Of a stretch of DNA of 64,000 bases, positions 17,880 to 27,038 are shown piece after piece. Source of the stretch: Vibrio jasicida CAIM 1864 = LMG 25398 (GTDB lineage: Bacteria; Pseudomonadota; Gammaproteobacteria; Enterobacterales; Vibrionaceae); NCBI RefSeq assembly GCF_000400365.1, contig NZ_BAOG01000045.1:50822-114821 (forward strand), in the 5' to 3' direction. Position 1 is the stretch's first letter; the number at the start of each line of letters is the position of its first letter. The position numbers and the translations under genes were made by a program. The notes below the pieces were generated by a model. The model had not been told where the DNA came from. It saw only the letters and a list, made by a program, of their open reading frames with translations, and made no database searches.

Positions 17880-20326
17880 TATTTAGCCCCCATTTTCTTA
17901 ATTAGCGTCACTTCAACGAGGTTGGTATGGCTCGGGTTTGATTTTGCCAACGGGCTTGGACGTTGTGTCGTCAGCACGTTGATTGAACCCGCTTGGTCAA
18001 CACCTTTACCATTTGGTGAGTACCATGCGCCCTCACCTAAGCCAACGATGTGTGGCATGATGCGTGGGGTTACTTTTACGCGAACGTTCATTTCACCGAA
18101 CTTACTGCGCACGCTAACCAAGTCACCGTTGTCGATGTTGCGTGACGCTGCATCAATCGGGTTGATCCAAAGTTCCTGTGGTGCCGCTGCTTTTAGGATG
18201 TCGACGTTACCGTACGTAGAGTGCGCACGAGCTTTGTAGTGGAAACCCGTTAACTGAAGTGGGTACTCTTTACGATCAGGAGAATCCCAGCCATTAAACG
18301 TCGAAACGTATTCTGGTAATGGCTTGATTGATTCATCTTCGTCCAATTCCCATTCTTCGTTGATCTTCGCTAACGTCTCCGAGTAGATTTCAATCTTGCC
18401 CGATGGCGATGGTAGTGGGTTCGCTTCTGGGTCACGACGGAAGTCTTCGTATGCCACGTGTGGACGGTCGAATTGCTTCTTATAGATGCCCTGCTTTCTC
18501 ATCTCATCGTAAGACGGCAAGTTTGGATCGTTGTTTTGTTTAACGGTCTGAGCGTACATCCATTGCAGCCACTCTTCTTGAGTGCGACCTTCAGTAAACT
18601 CATCAAACACGCCCATGCGCTTCGCCACACCAGACATAATGTCGTAGATAGGTTTGCATTCGAAACGAGGTTTAATCGCTTGGCTTGCAAAGATGAAGTA
18701 AGGCATTGATGCAGCTGCACCATCCATACAGAAATCCGATTGCTCTGACGTTGTGCAGTCTGGCAATACGATATCGGCATACTTCGCCGAAGACGTCATG
18801 TGGTTGTCGATCACCACAATCATTTCACACGCTTTTTCATCTTGAAGAATTTCGTGTGTGCGGTTGATGTCTGAGTGTTGGTTAATCAGACAGTTACCTG
18901 CGTAGTTCCAGATAAACTTGATGTTGTTTTGTAGCTTCTGAACGCCTTTAATGCCGTCGGTCAGATCTGTCATTTCCGTACCGCGGTAAATCGCGTCTGT
19001 CCAAAGGAACATTGGGATAGAAGCGCTGATCGGGTTTGGCACTTTCGGGAAGCGTTGGAATGGGTATGAGTGGTTACCTTCACGAGCACCAGTACCACCA
19101 CCTTGCAAGCCAACTTGACCACGTAGCAATGACAACATCATTACCGCTTTACACGCTTGCTCACCATTTGCTGAGCGTTGTAAGCCCCAACCTTGGGTAA
19201 TGTAAATGCGTTTAGCATCGCCAACTTCGCGTGCAAGTTTCAAAATCACATCAGCAGGAATACCGGTGATTGGCTGTGCCCACTCTGGGGTTTTCTCGAT
19301 GCCATCTGGGCCAGTGCCCATAATATAATCTTTGTAGCTGCCGTTTTCTGGCGCTGATGCAGGAAGCGTTTTACGGTCGTAACCCACACAGTAACGGTCA
19401 AGGAAGTCTTGATCGACTTTATCTTCCGTAATCAATACATGGGCGATGGCTGCAATTAAAGCTGCATCTGTACCGTGCTTGATAGGAATCCATTGGTCTT
19501 CACGGCCTGCAGCAGTGTCAGTGTAACGAGGGTCGATACAAATCGTGCGAGTGTGACTGATGTTTTTCGCATCCACATAGTTGTGAACCTGACCACCACC
19601 CGACATACGGGTTTCCGCTGGGTTGTTACCAAACATCAGACATAGGTCTGCATTTTGAACATCGTCAATCGAGTTGTTATCAACGAACGAACCGTAGAAG
19701 TACTCCGACATACATTCGATGTTTGCTGCAGAGTAGTCACCGTAGTGATTTAGGTAACCACCACAAAGGTTCATCATACGAGCAACCAATGTCGCGCTCG
19801 GATCCCAACTCTTAGTTACTGTGCCACCAAGCGTACCTGTACCATAGTTTAGGTACACCGCATCGTTACCGTGGTCTTTAATTATGCGTTTTAGGTTATC
19901 ACCAATGAGGTCAAAGGCTTCATCCCAAGTGATGCGTTTGAACTTACCTTCACCACGCTTACCAACGCGAAGAAGTGGGTATTTCAAACGGTCTGGCGAG
20001 TAAACACGGCGACGCATAGAGCGACCACGCAAACAAGCACGAACTTGGTGATTGTGGTTGTAAACATCATCACCCGTGTTGTCGGTTTCTACCCATTTGA
20101 TTTCACCGTCGACCACGTGCATACGAAGCGGACAACGAGAACCACAGTTTACGGTACATGCCGACCAGACAATTTTTTCGTTTGGTTTTGCTGGTGTTTC
20201 TTTGGCAACCGCTTTAGTTGCAAACGGGAGAGAAAGCGCGTTTCCTGCTAACGCCAAAGCGCCAAGTGCAGAACCGCCCTTTAAAGCATCACGCCGAGTA
20301 ATATTAAACTTACCATTTTGACTCAT
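17879..20326 (-). CDS. dmsA: DMSO-reductase-type molybdopterin catalytic subunit, Tat-exported
   Basis: An 815-residue subunit with a twin-arginine signal (NITRRDALKGGSALGALALAG) and cleavage likely after residues FATKAVA. The N-terminal [4Fe-4S] motif is visible as CTVNCGSRCP plus a distal Cys in ACLRGRSMRRRVYSPDRLKYPL. Bis-molybdopterin guanine dinucleotide binding is indicated by the C-terminal domain ELWINPIDAASRNIDNGDLV. Length and the GTGTLGGTVTKSWDP segment match DmsA. It reduces DMSO or a related S/N-oxide in anaerobic respiration; the exact substrate is not proven. A distal FNR-like site lies 280 bases upstream. Confidence 0.92.
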   Translation of the reverse strand: MSQNGKFNITRRDALKGGSALGALALAGNALSLPFATKAVAKETPAKPNEKIVWSACTVNCGSRCPLRMHVVDGEIKWVETDNTGDDVYNHNHQVRACLRGRSMRRRVYSPDRLKYPLLRVGKRGEGKFKRITWDEAFDLIGDNLKRIIKDHGNDAVYLNYGTGTLGGTVTKSWDPSATLVARMMNLCGGYLNHYGDYSAANIECMSEYFYGSFVDNNSIDDVQNADLCLMFGNNPAETRMSGGGQVHNYVDAKNISHTRTICIDPRYTDTAAGREDQWIPIKHGTDAALIAAIAHVLITEDKVDQDFLDRYCVGYDRKTLPASAPENGSYKDYIMGTGPDGIEKTPEWAQPITGIPADVILKLAREVGDAKRIYITQGWGLQRSANGEQACKAVMMLSLLRGQVGLQGGGTGAREGNHSYPFQRFPKVPNPISASIPMFLWTDAIYRGTEMTDLTDGIKGVQKLQNNIKFIWNYAGNCLINQHSDINRTHEILQDEKACEMIVVIDNHMTSSAKYADIVLPDCTTSEQSDFCMDGAAASMPYFIFASQAIKPRFECKPIYDIMSGVAKRMGVFDEFTEGRTQEEWLQWMYAQTVKQNNDPNLPSYDEMRKQGIYKKQFDRPHVAYEDFRRDPEANPLPSPSGKIEIYSETLAKINEEWELDEDESIKPLPEYVSTFNGWDSPDRKEYPLQLTGFHYKARAHSTYGNVDILKAAAPQELWINPIDAASRNIDNGDLVSVRSKFGEMNVRVKVTPRIMPHIVGLGEGAWYSPNGKGVDQAGSINVLTTQRPSPLAKSNPSHTNLVEVTLIKKMGAK

Positions 20327-20605
20327 GGTTTTTTCCTAAATTACGTTTTTGAATTTGGTCGTGGCGCTTAATTAATGGCTTTAAGTGGGGAAAGAACACT
20401 CGTTAGAAATAAAAGACATAGAGATTGTATTTTCAAAATAGGCATTCATTGAAAATATCTAATTTCGCTTTAATTAATACACAGGGCAAATCAAAGCAAC
20501 ATTTCTACAAAACCATCAATTAAGCTAAACAGCACAAGCCTTGAGCAACTAAGGCATGGCCACCCTCCACTATTAATATCCTTGTAGATTTAAGGGGTGA
20601 TAATC

Positions 20606-20619
20606 TTGACCACAGTCAA
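20606..20619 (-). promoter_or_regulatory. FNR-like operator upstream of dmsA
   Basis: The palindrome TTGACCACAGTCAA fits TTGAY-N4-RTCAA, one symmetrical step from the FNR consensus TTGAT-N4-ATCAA. It is the only such site in this intergenic region, and FNR activation is normal for dmsABC. Its distance from the start codon (about 280 bases) implies a long leader. Confidence 0.6.
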
Positions 20620-20799
20620 TTATTAAAAAATACCAAATGCAATCTTATATTTCATTTCAGCGTTTTATATGAATGAAATATTAATAGGTCAGAGGTGTGT
20701 CAATTCAATTAAATATTAGAATGGTTTTTAAATTGAATGGATAATAAATACGAATGCAGAAGAATGGAAATAAGAATAATTACCAATTAACAGAAAATA

Positions 20800-20829
20800 A
20801 ATAAGCCTCATGTCAAGATGAGGCTTATT
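20800..20829 (-). terminator. Terminator after the MipA/OmpV-like gene
   Basis: AATAAGCCTCAT/ATGAGGCTTATT, a perfect 12-bp hairpin 21 bases after the gene end, with an A/T-rich flank. Confidence 0.85.
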
Positions 20830-20850
20830 CGTATTTGTTTTCAGCTGAGC

Positions 20851-22164
20851 TTAAAAATCGTACTGTAAGTAGATCGTATTGTAGTTACTACCGCCTTTGA
20901 TGCGGCCAAACTGAGAAGCACTCTCGAAGATAGCACTACGGTGATGTAATGAGTAACCTACCCACATGTTTTCCCAATCTTTCTGGTTAAACAGATCGCC
21001 TACATTCACATCAAATGAGAAGTCGAGATAGTTCAGCAAATTACTTGCGGTGTAACCTTTCTCTTCCATCTCAGTACCTTCGATGTAGGTGATGTTATCG
21101 ATGTAAGACATACCCTCTGCGACACCGAAACGCCATTTGGTCGGCCAATCAAAGGTGTAGTAAGCCTTAATCGCCATTACATACTCAGTACTGGACGATT
21201 GAACGTCAGATGACCAATGATGAACCAAACCTGGTGTTAGATAGATATCAATTGGGAAACCGAAGATTTCATCCGTCAATGGGTGTCCGTAGAATAATGA
21301 GGTGAGCTGGTTGTTGTACTCGTCCTTCTCGGCATTAAATTTGAAAATATCGCCAATATTGGAAGGCGTTGCCCAACCGTGTGCAACACGCAGATACGGA
21401 CGGTTGCTCAACTCTGATTTACGAGCCTTCCCTTTGTCATTGAAGAAACCAAAGCCAACGAATACTTCACCCTGATAGCGGTCTTCAACAATTTGGCTGT
21501 TGTACGCTTCGCTGTCTAGACGAGTAATGCTCGTTTCGCCGAGTAGGTACAAATTAGAAATGACGTGGTATCGGGCTTTAATGCCTAAGTTCGCATCAAT
21601 ACCTGCACCAATTTTCTCGCCCGTTACTTCATCAAACGAGTAATAAGTACTGTTGAAATCGGCATCTTTATAACGAATGGTAAAAGAAGGTTCCAACTCC
21701 CAGTCGCCTAACTCATAGTTAGCCGCGATACGGTAGTTGGAATGAAATTGGAATTCGTCATCCGTCATCACTTCGAATTCGGCGCGCCAGTTCTCGTCAA
21801 AGTTGTAACGAATTTGGCCACCGAAGTCGACACGATCACCCTCAAAAGCGTTTTGAACCGATTTAGGTATGTCAACAAAGCGCAAGCGCATGATCGCACT
21901 CGCACGCCAATCTGAGTCCTCCTCATCATATAAGAACACACCACCTTCAAGGCCATCAATGTAAAGGTGCTCATTCTCAAAGAACATCATTGGCACAAAC
22001 GTTCTTACCGTCGAGTCATCGTCAGCAGTATAAAAAGGAATCGCAGCAGTCCGGTACATCGCAGCAATGCCCCACTCTTGTTCAGCATGCTTCGACTCAG
22101 CAAATGCGGCTCCGTTTAGCAATAAGCCTGAGCAGGCTAGCGATGTTCCTAGTAGGTGTTTCAT
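20851..22164 (-). CDS. MipA/OmpV-like outer-membrane beta-barrel protein
   Basis: A 437-residue protein with signal MKHLLGTSLACSGLLLNGAAFA and many amphipathic strands ending in Phe (IYLQYDF), an outer-membrane barrel. The N-terminal half (AAIPFYTADDDSTVRTFVPMMFFENEHLYIDGLEGGVFLY) resembles the MipA/OmpV family, but the protein is longer than a typical member of about 250 residues. The last strands contain SLHHRSAIFE followed by GGSN, which recalls the H-x-S of PagL-type lipid A deacylases; this is a hint only. No partner gene is adjacent. It is divergent from the metalloprotease gene. Confidence 0.6.
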   Translation of the reverse strand: MKHLLGTSLACSGLLLNGAAFAESKHAEQEWGIAAMYRTAAIPFYTADDDSTVRTFVPMMFFENEHLYIDGLEGGVFLYDEEDSDWRASAIMRLRFVDIPKSVQNAFEGDRVDFGGQIRYNFDENWRAEFEVMTDDEFQFHSNYRIAANYELGDWELEPSFTIRYKDADFNSTYYSFDEVTGEKIGAGIDANLGIKARYHVISNLYLLGETSITRLDSEAYNSQIVEDRYQGEVFVGFGFFNDKGKARKSELSNRPYLRVAHGWATPSNIGDIFKFNAEKDEYNNQLTSLFYGHPLTDEIFGFPIDIYLTPGLVHHWSSDVQSSSTEYVMAIKAYYTFDWPTKWRFGVAEGMSYIDNITYIEGTEMEEKGYTASNLLNYLDFSFDVNVGDLFNQKDWENMWVGYSLHHRSAIFESASQFGRIKGGSNYNTIYLQYDF

Positions 22165-22437
22165 AACTCTCCTATGTCGCTGTAATTAGAGACAGTATTC
22201 AATCACAAAGAGTATATCTGACTTTATTCGTCTATCGGTTAAAAATTCCTACAGGACTACTTAACCTCGTTATAACCGCCCATATTTTAGGCGATTTATA
22301 AATTTGTTTTGAATTAACCTCAAATATTCAACCAATTGCACTTACGTATTTCTGGATTTTATCTTTAATCTGCAATCGCATTTTTGCTATGAATACATAC
22401 ACATAAGAAAATACACAATCATAATCAAAGGTTAATT

Positions 22438-24471
22438 ATGCGAAACGTCACTTTATTATCGCTTGTCCCTTTCGCGTTTGCCTCGCAGGCAGCACAAATT
22501 GTGGAACACTCTCAAACTGAACTCTCTGAAGCACTCAATATTGCTGGTGGATCATCCTATATGCCAGCAAGTACCGAACTGAGTTATCAAAACATCAACC
22601 GAGTAGAAATAGGTCAACAAACGTTAGTTCGTAAGCAACAATTGCATTACGGCGTACCTGTATATGGTCACTCTGTCGTCGCAGATCTTTCCGCAAAAGG
22701 CTTTGCTCAATCGATTGACGGTAATGTGGTGGTTGGAATCGACAACGACTTAGACTCGACGCTGCCAATGATCAGCGCAAACCAAGCGATTGAAATCGCA
22801 ACGGGCACTCATCAGCACGGTTTTGCATCTAACGAGTCTCCAGAGAATGATGCTCGTGCGGAACTAATGGTTTGGCTAGACGAACAAAATACCGCGCACC
22901 TTATCTACAAAGTCGATGCGATGAAAATTGTCAATCTACGTCCCTCTCGTCCTATCACGCTGGTCGATGCAAAATCAGGAGAGATCATGGACCAATGGGA
23001 AGGTCTTGCATTTCTTGAAGCAGAAGGCCCAGGCGGCAACCAAAAAAGTGGCCGTTATTACTTTGGCCCAAATACAAAGTTTGGTGGATTCCAAGTTGAC
23101 CAATACTGTCAGATGAACAGTGATAATGTCGAAACGATCAACATGAACAACCAACAATGGGGTGGTCAAGTTCATCGCTTCAACTGCAACGTGAATAACT
23201 ACCGAGAAATCAATGGAGCGTACGCGCCAATGAACGACGCACACTACTTCGGCCAACGTGTATTTGACATGTACCGTGAGTGGCTTGGCGCACGTCCTAT
23301 TCAACAAAAACTCACCATGCGCGTTCACTACGGCTCAAACTATGGCAACGCGTTTTGGGATGGCCGTCAGATGACCTTTGGTGATGGCAACAGCTCTATG
23401 TACCCTCTTGCGACTTGGGATGTTATCGCACATGAAGTCAGCCACGGTTTCACCGAGCAAAACTCCGGGTTAGAATATCGCGGCATGTCTGGCGGAATGA
23501 ACGAATCATTTTCTGACGTCGCTGCTGCAGCACTTAGCCAATACGTGCATGGCAGCTTTAATTGGAAGATGGGCGAACACGTGATGAAGTACTCGCCCGC
23601 TATGCGTTACTTCATCAACCCAAGCCATGACGGTTCCTCGATCGACCATATAAACCAATACTACAATGGCATCGATGTGCACCACAGCTCAGGCATTTTC
23701 AACAAAGCCTTTTACCACCTAGCGACAAGCTCAGGCTGGAGCATCAAAAAAGCATTCATGGCTTACGCAACGGCGAACCAGTTGTACTGGACGCCAAACT
23801 CAACCTTCCAGCAAGGTGCAGAAGGCGTATGTAAGGCAGCGCAAAAGCTGGGATATGAAAGCTCCGCTGTCACGTCTGCGTTCTCTCAAGTGGGTGTTCA
23901 GGTGATGAACTGTGAAAGCGGTCAACCTAATCCGAACCCAAATCCAAACCCTGGACCGGATACTGGCATGACCGAGCTTTCGCTCAACATGCCTGTCGCG
24001 ATCCAAAGAAACACGGCAGAAGAGCAACAGTTCGTTCTGCGTCGAACCTCTAGCGATGATGTTTGGGTACAAACTTACAATGGCTTTGGTAATGTGGAAC
24101 TTTATGTAGCGATTGATCGCCCAGCAACACCTTCAGATTACGACTGCTCATCGACCAATATGGGTAATGAAGAAGCGTGTGGTTTTGGTGGTATTCAAGG
24201 TACAGACATTTATGTCACTGTAACAAATACGCAGAGCGCTTCTGACGCCTACCTTGCCGTCAGTGAGGCATACGGAACGCCACAGCCAAACCCAGAACCA
24301 CAAGACCAGTGCGCATCTCTGCAAGAGTGGTCACCTTACAATTACTACCCTGCCGGTTCTTCAGTGAAGTATTGGGGCAACCGCTTTGTTGCGACACAAG
24401 ATAACTGGGGAGCAGACCCTTATCAGAACTACTGGTTCTGGACATTTGAAGGCAGCTGTAACGACTATTAA
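22438..24471 (+). CDS. Secreted vibriolysin-type zinc metalloprotease (M4) with chitin-binding C-terminus
   Basis: A 677-residue preproenzyme: signal peptide (about 1-19), FTP/PepSY propeptide to about residue 195, thermolysin-like catalytic domain starting near GPGGNQKSGRYYFG, then C-terminal modules. Zinc ligands are visible as HEVSH at 332-336 with Glu356 in GGMNESFSDV; DVHHSSGIFNKAF supplies the catalytic histidine region. After an Asn-Pro-rich linker comes a pre-peptidase C-terminal (PPC)-like domain, then a second Pro linker and a roughly 55-residue CBM5/12-like chitin-binding domain rich in Trp and Tyr. It would be exported by Sec and type II secretion and degrade host or environmental protein, perhaps on chitin surfaces. 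Confidence 0.93.
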   Translation: MRNVTLLSLVPFAFASQAAQIVEHSQTELSEALNIAGGSSYMPASTELSYQNINRVEIGQQTLVRKQQLHYGVPVYGHSVVADLSAKGFAQSIDGNVVVGIDNDLDSTLPMISANQAIEIATGTHQHGFASNESPENDARAELMVWLDEQNTAHLIYKVDAMKIVNLRPSRPITLVDAKSGEIMDQWEGLAFLEAEGPGGNQKSGRYYFGPNTKFGGFQVDQYCQMNSDNVETINMNNQQWGGQVHRFNCNVNNYREINGAYAPMNDAHYFGQRVFDMYREWLGARPIQQKLTMRVHYGSNYGNAFWDGRQMTFGDGNSSMYPLATWDVIAHEVSHGFTEQNSGLEYRGMSGGMNESFSDVAAAALSQYVHGSFNWKMGEHVMKYSPAMRYFINPSHDGSSIDHINQYYNGIDVHHSSGIFNKAFYHLATSSGWSIKKAFMAYATANQLYWTPNSTFQQGAEGVCKAAQKLGYESSAVTSAFSQVGVQVMNCESGQPNPNPNPNPGPDTGMTELSLNMPVAIQRNTAEEQQFVLRRTSSDDVWVQTYNGFGNVELYVAIDRPATPSDYDCSSTNMGNEEACGFGGIQGTDIYVTVTNTQSASDAYLAVSEAYGTPQPNPEPQDQCASLQEWSPYNYYPAGSSVKYWGNRFVATQDNWGADPYQNYWFWTFEGSCNDY

Positions 24472-24483
24472 GCAATGATAAAG

Positions 24484-24508
24484 AGAGCCTGCTACGATAG
24501 CGGGCTCT
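24484..24508. terminator. Bidirectional terminator
   Basis: AGAGCCTGCTA/TAGCGGGCTCT hairpin (one mismatched pair) between the convergent metalloprotease and transglutaminase genes. Confidence 0.75.
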
Positions 24509-24521
24509 GTATTTATCTCAA

Positions 24522-26342
24522 CTATTCCAAGTACCACTCACTGCCTTGTACATCGGCTTCAACTAGCCAAGTGCGGTCATTCCACTTCAACGAATTATCA
24601 AGGCGGTTCTTTATCTGCCCGTTTTCCCATCGCCATTGTTGGGTAGGAACATCCCCACACTCCTCAAGAGTAATCTCGATACCTTGCTGATCGAGGCACA
24701 ATTCTGAGTTGCTTCGACTCATGAGCTTCCCTGCAGAAGTTAACTTCCACTCTTGGTTATCCCCATTATGACAACGCCAACCAAATACTCTTGAGCCCTC
24801 ACCTGATGCGCGGTACTCCACATCAAGACACTGCGAGCCACTCTCCGTGTTGGTTTTTATTTTTTTCCATCCATCTTGGTCATCCTGCTTACCTGACGAA
24901 GCGGTAAACAGAGCTTCGACGACTGCCGTCATTGGTTGTGTGTAGCGAGAAGCACGTGGAGCTTGGTACTGCCAATTCTGCGGAATCGGTAAAGACATAT
25001 CCCATTCGCCATTTCCGTCATAATAGGATTTCGCCATCGCTGCTGGTGTTGGCGTCCAAAGAAAATCTGGGTGACGATTTTGATACCACTCCCCTCCAAT
25101 CACTTGTCCATTTGCATCGATTTCAAGGTCGTAGTAATACGTCACTCGTGATATGCCATCATAACGGGGCATGTCAGTCGAGCGATGCGTAGGATTCGTT
25201 TCAACCATGTATTCGACTTGCATTTGAACACCAACAATGGAAGCTGCGCGACGTGAGCGATATGCAGAGAAACGATCTTTGTCGTAAGATTCCAATTTGA
25301 TCATGACATCTGCAGGGTCGGAGGCCGAGCGGTACGTTTGTGGATTAAAATATTGCAAGTTGTAGCCTAAAACAGGCTGGTTCCAAACTTGATAATCGTA
25401 AGTAGCATCCATGATCAAGCTACGGCCAGATAACCCCAACTGGTTTAGCACCGCTAAGTGCCAACTGGCTGGGTTGGTGTCATTACAATCCGGTTCAATC
25501 ACTCGCCCATTTTCATCTTTTGCTGGGTTCTTTATGTTACATCGCCCACCAATAAAACGAGTTTCAAACGGCGCTTCTGCCCACAATAAAGTTCCAAGTG
25601 CTTTGATATCAGAAGGGTAAAACTTTAAAGGCTCCCCATTGGCATCTGGCACAGTGACGGATTGCGTTGGTCGAGGAAGCATATAAGCCGCAGCAGCCCA
25701 TCCATGGCAGAGCCCCATCCAGCGTTCTACACTGCCATTCGATTCGTAGTACCCTTTGCCAGAGTCCCACGAACGTTTTGATAGCGTAAATTGAGTATCC
25801 CCCACCAGCAAATCGTATTTTTCTGCCGGAGATAAATCCTCTCGATCCTGTCCTTGAACCGAGACTACCGGTTTTTGAATGTGCGAAAAGTCAAAATACT
25901 CTTGCCAATTGCTCGCACTGAGTTCCCTGTCGCCATAACGCCAAGCAGCAGCACCAGAATACAGAGGCCAGTAGGTGTCGGACCAAGGTTGTACTTCAAG
26001 TCGCTTTGAATTCGGTATTTGACGGTGAAGCTCATCGAGATTGCGAATCAAGCCAGTACCCACATCCACCAAACGCGCCGGGTTGTCATTATTAAGATTT
26101 GCAGAAAATGAGTGATGAGATTCTGATGTCGCTCTCTCCATAATGACATCACGCACGGATGCTCGAATGGATTCCGATTCTTCAACAATGATGGGAGACG
26201 TGTCGCCTTCTTTCTGAGGTAACTCGTTCATTACTTTTGAAGGATTCTCATGAAAAGCATTCATGAAAGATTCAATCTTGTTATCAGCAGCACTCACACC
26301 AAATACAGGCGCTAAGCAAAGTAAGGTCATTATTCGTTTCAT
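24522..26342 (-). CDS. Secreted transglutaminase of the oomycete elicitor (GP42) family with ricin-type lectin domain
   Basis: A 606-residue protein with signal MKRIMTLLCLAPVFGVSAA. The core matches the transglutaminase-elicitor family known from Phytophthora GP42 and marine vibrios. The active-site Cys is Cys212 in RWMGLCHGWAAAA, the His is in NPASWHLAVLNQLG, and the Asp is in IMDATYDYQVWNQPVLGY, giving a Cys-His-Asp triad. From about residue 480 to the end is a beta-trefoil ricin-type lectin domain with Q-x-W motifs (NQEWKL, TQQWRW) and paired cysteines. It probably crosslinks or deamidates extracellular protein glutamines while bound to glycans. It is convergent with the metalloprotease, and a Fur-box match lies 38 bases upstream of its start. 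Confidence 0.8.
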   Translation of the reverse strand: MKRIMTLLCLAPVFGVSAADNKIESFMNAFHENPSKVMNELPQKEGDTSPIIVEESESIRASVRDVIMERATSESHHSFSANLNNDNPARLVDVGTGLIRNLDELHRQIPNSKRLEVQPWSDTYWPLYSGAAAWRYGDRELSASNWQEYFDFSHIQKPVVSVQGQDREDLSPAEKYDLLVGDTQFTLSKRSWDSGKGYYESNGSVERWMGLCHGWAAAAYMLPRPTQSVTVPDANGEPLKFYPSDIKALGTLLWAEAPFETRFIGGRCNIKNPAKDENGRVIEPDCNDTNPASWHLAVLNQLGLSGRSLIMDATYDYQVWNQPVLGYNLQYFNPQTYRSASDPADVMIKLESYDKDRFSAYRSRRAASIVGVQMQVEYMVETNPTHRSTDMPRYDGISRVTYYYDLEIDANGQVIGGEWYQNRHPDFLWTPTPAAMAKSYYDGNGEWDMSLPIPQNWQYQAPRASRYTQPMTAVVEALFTASSGKQDDQDGWKKIKTNTESGSQCLDVEYRASGEGSRVFGWRCHNGDNQEWKLTSAGKLMSRSNSELCLDQQGIEITLEECGDVPTQQWRWENGQIKNRLDNSLKWNDRTWLVEADVQGSEWYLE

Positions 26343-26665
26343 TTCAGAACTCTATTTATACGTCAGTTAAATTAATTATCGATAATTATTCTCATTATCG
26401 ATTGGTGACGTAGAGTGCTGAGATTTGTTGATGAAATCAATCGACTCATCGGACCAATAATTGAATTCGTGATTTCACCTTTGAAGATTGATTAGTTATA
26501 TCTCCTAATTTATTTAAAGTGAAAGTTATCGATATTTGGCGGTCTACTCACAACAACAAAATGATGACAATGCAAGCAATTAAAACGTTTCGATGATGAA
26601 AGGGCTTAGTTTTTTCCGGTTTGGTCGATACAATAGAAAACCAATGACCAAAGCCGCAGTTTATC
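26343..26665. other. Intergenic region with Fur-like palindrome
   Basis: The promoter region shared by the divergent transglutaminase gene and the acidic hypothetical gene. It contains the palindrome at 26378-26402. Nothing else is recognisable. Confidence 0.5.
26381..26399 (-). promoter_or_regulatory. Fur box upstream of the transglutaminase gene
   Basis: GATAATTATTCTCATTATC matches the 19-bp Fur consensus (GATAATGATAATCATTATC) at 16 of 19 positions. It lies within a larger palindrome ATCGATAAT-N7-ATTATCGAT (26378-26402). It ends 38 bases from the transglutaminase ATG, where a repressor would block the promoter. Confidence 0.7.
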
Positions 26666-27016
26666 GTGAAAGCATCTGAACTCATCTCCCTTATCAACAA
26701 TTTGCCTGATGGTAGCGATCCCGATATCGTAATGGGTGAAGAATGGCTACCAGAGCGTTTAGAGAGCACCACGCTTGATGGTGATATGCTGTTTATGCAT
26801 TTCGATAATGCACCAGAAGATGGCCAAGGCGAAGAAGAAGGCCGTGGTTTTGTTGAGCATGAAATTGACTTGATTCGTACTCGCCTACAACAAATCCTTG
26901 ATGAAGATAGCGACAGTGCGTCAAAAGCCGACGCCATGTTAGGTTTGTTTCTGATGGGACATGAACTTAGCAGCTCACAAGTTATCGAAATACTCGAAGA
27001 AGATTCAGAACACTGA
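26666..27016 (+). CDS. Acidic conserved hypothetical protein
   Basis: A 116-residue cytoplasmic protein with strongly acidic composition (many Glu and Asp; EEEGRGFVEHEIDLIRTRLQQILDEDSDS). It starts at a GTG with no clear ribosome-binding site and ends 22 bases before the PhoD-like gene, so the two probably form an operon. I recognise no domain. The antisense frame over it is a serine-rich shadow. Confidence 0.65.
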   Translation: MKASELISLINNLPDGSDPDIVMGEEWLPERLESTTLDGDMLFMHFDNAPEDGQGEEEGRGFVEHEIDLIRTRLQQILDEDSDSASKADAMLGLFLMGHELSSSQVIEILEEDSEH

Positions 27017-27038
27017 TTCAAAATACTAAGGAACCACT

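Larger units (their letters stand above)
20327..20850. other. Long AT-rich intergenic region upstream of dmsA
   Basis: About 520 bases between dmsA and the barrel protein gene. It holds the FNR-like box at 20606-20619, a terminator at 20800-20829 and AT-rich sequence. I saw no ORF or RNA that I can support. The leader of dmsA could be up to about 240 bases long if the FNR box marks the promoter. Confidence 0.5.
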
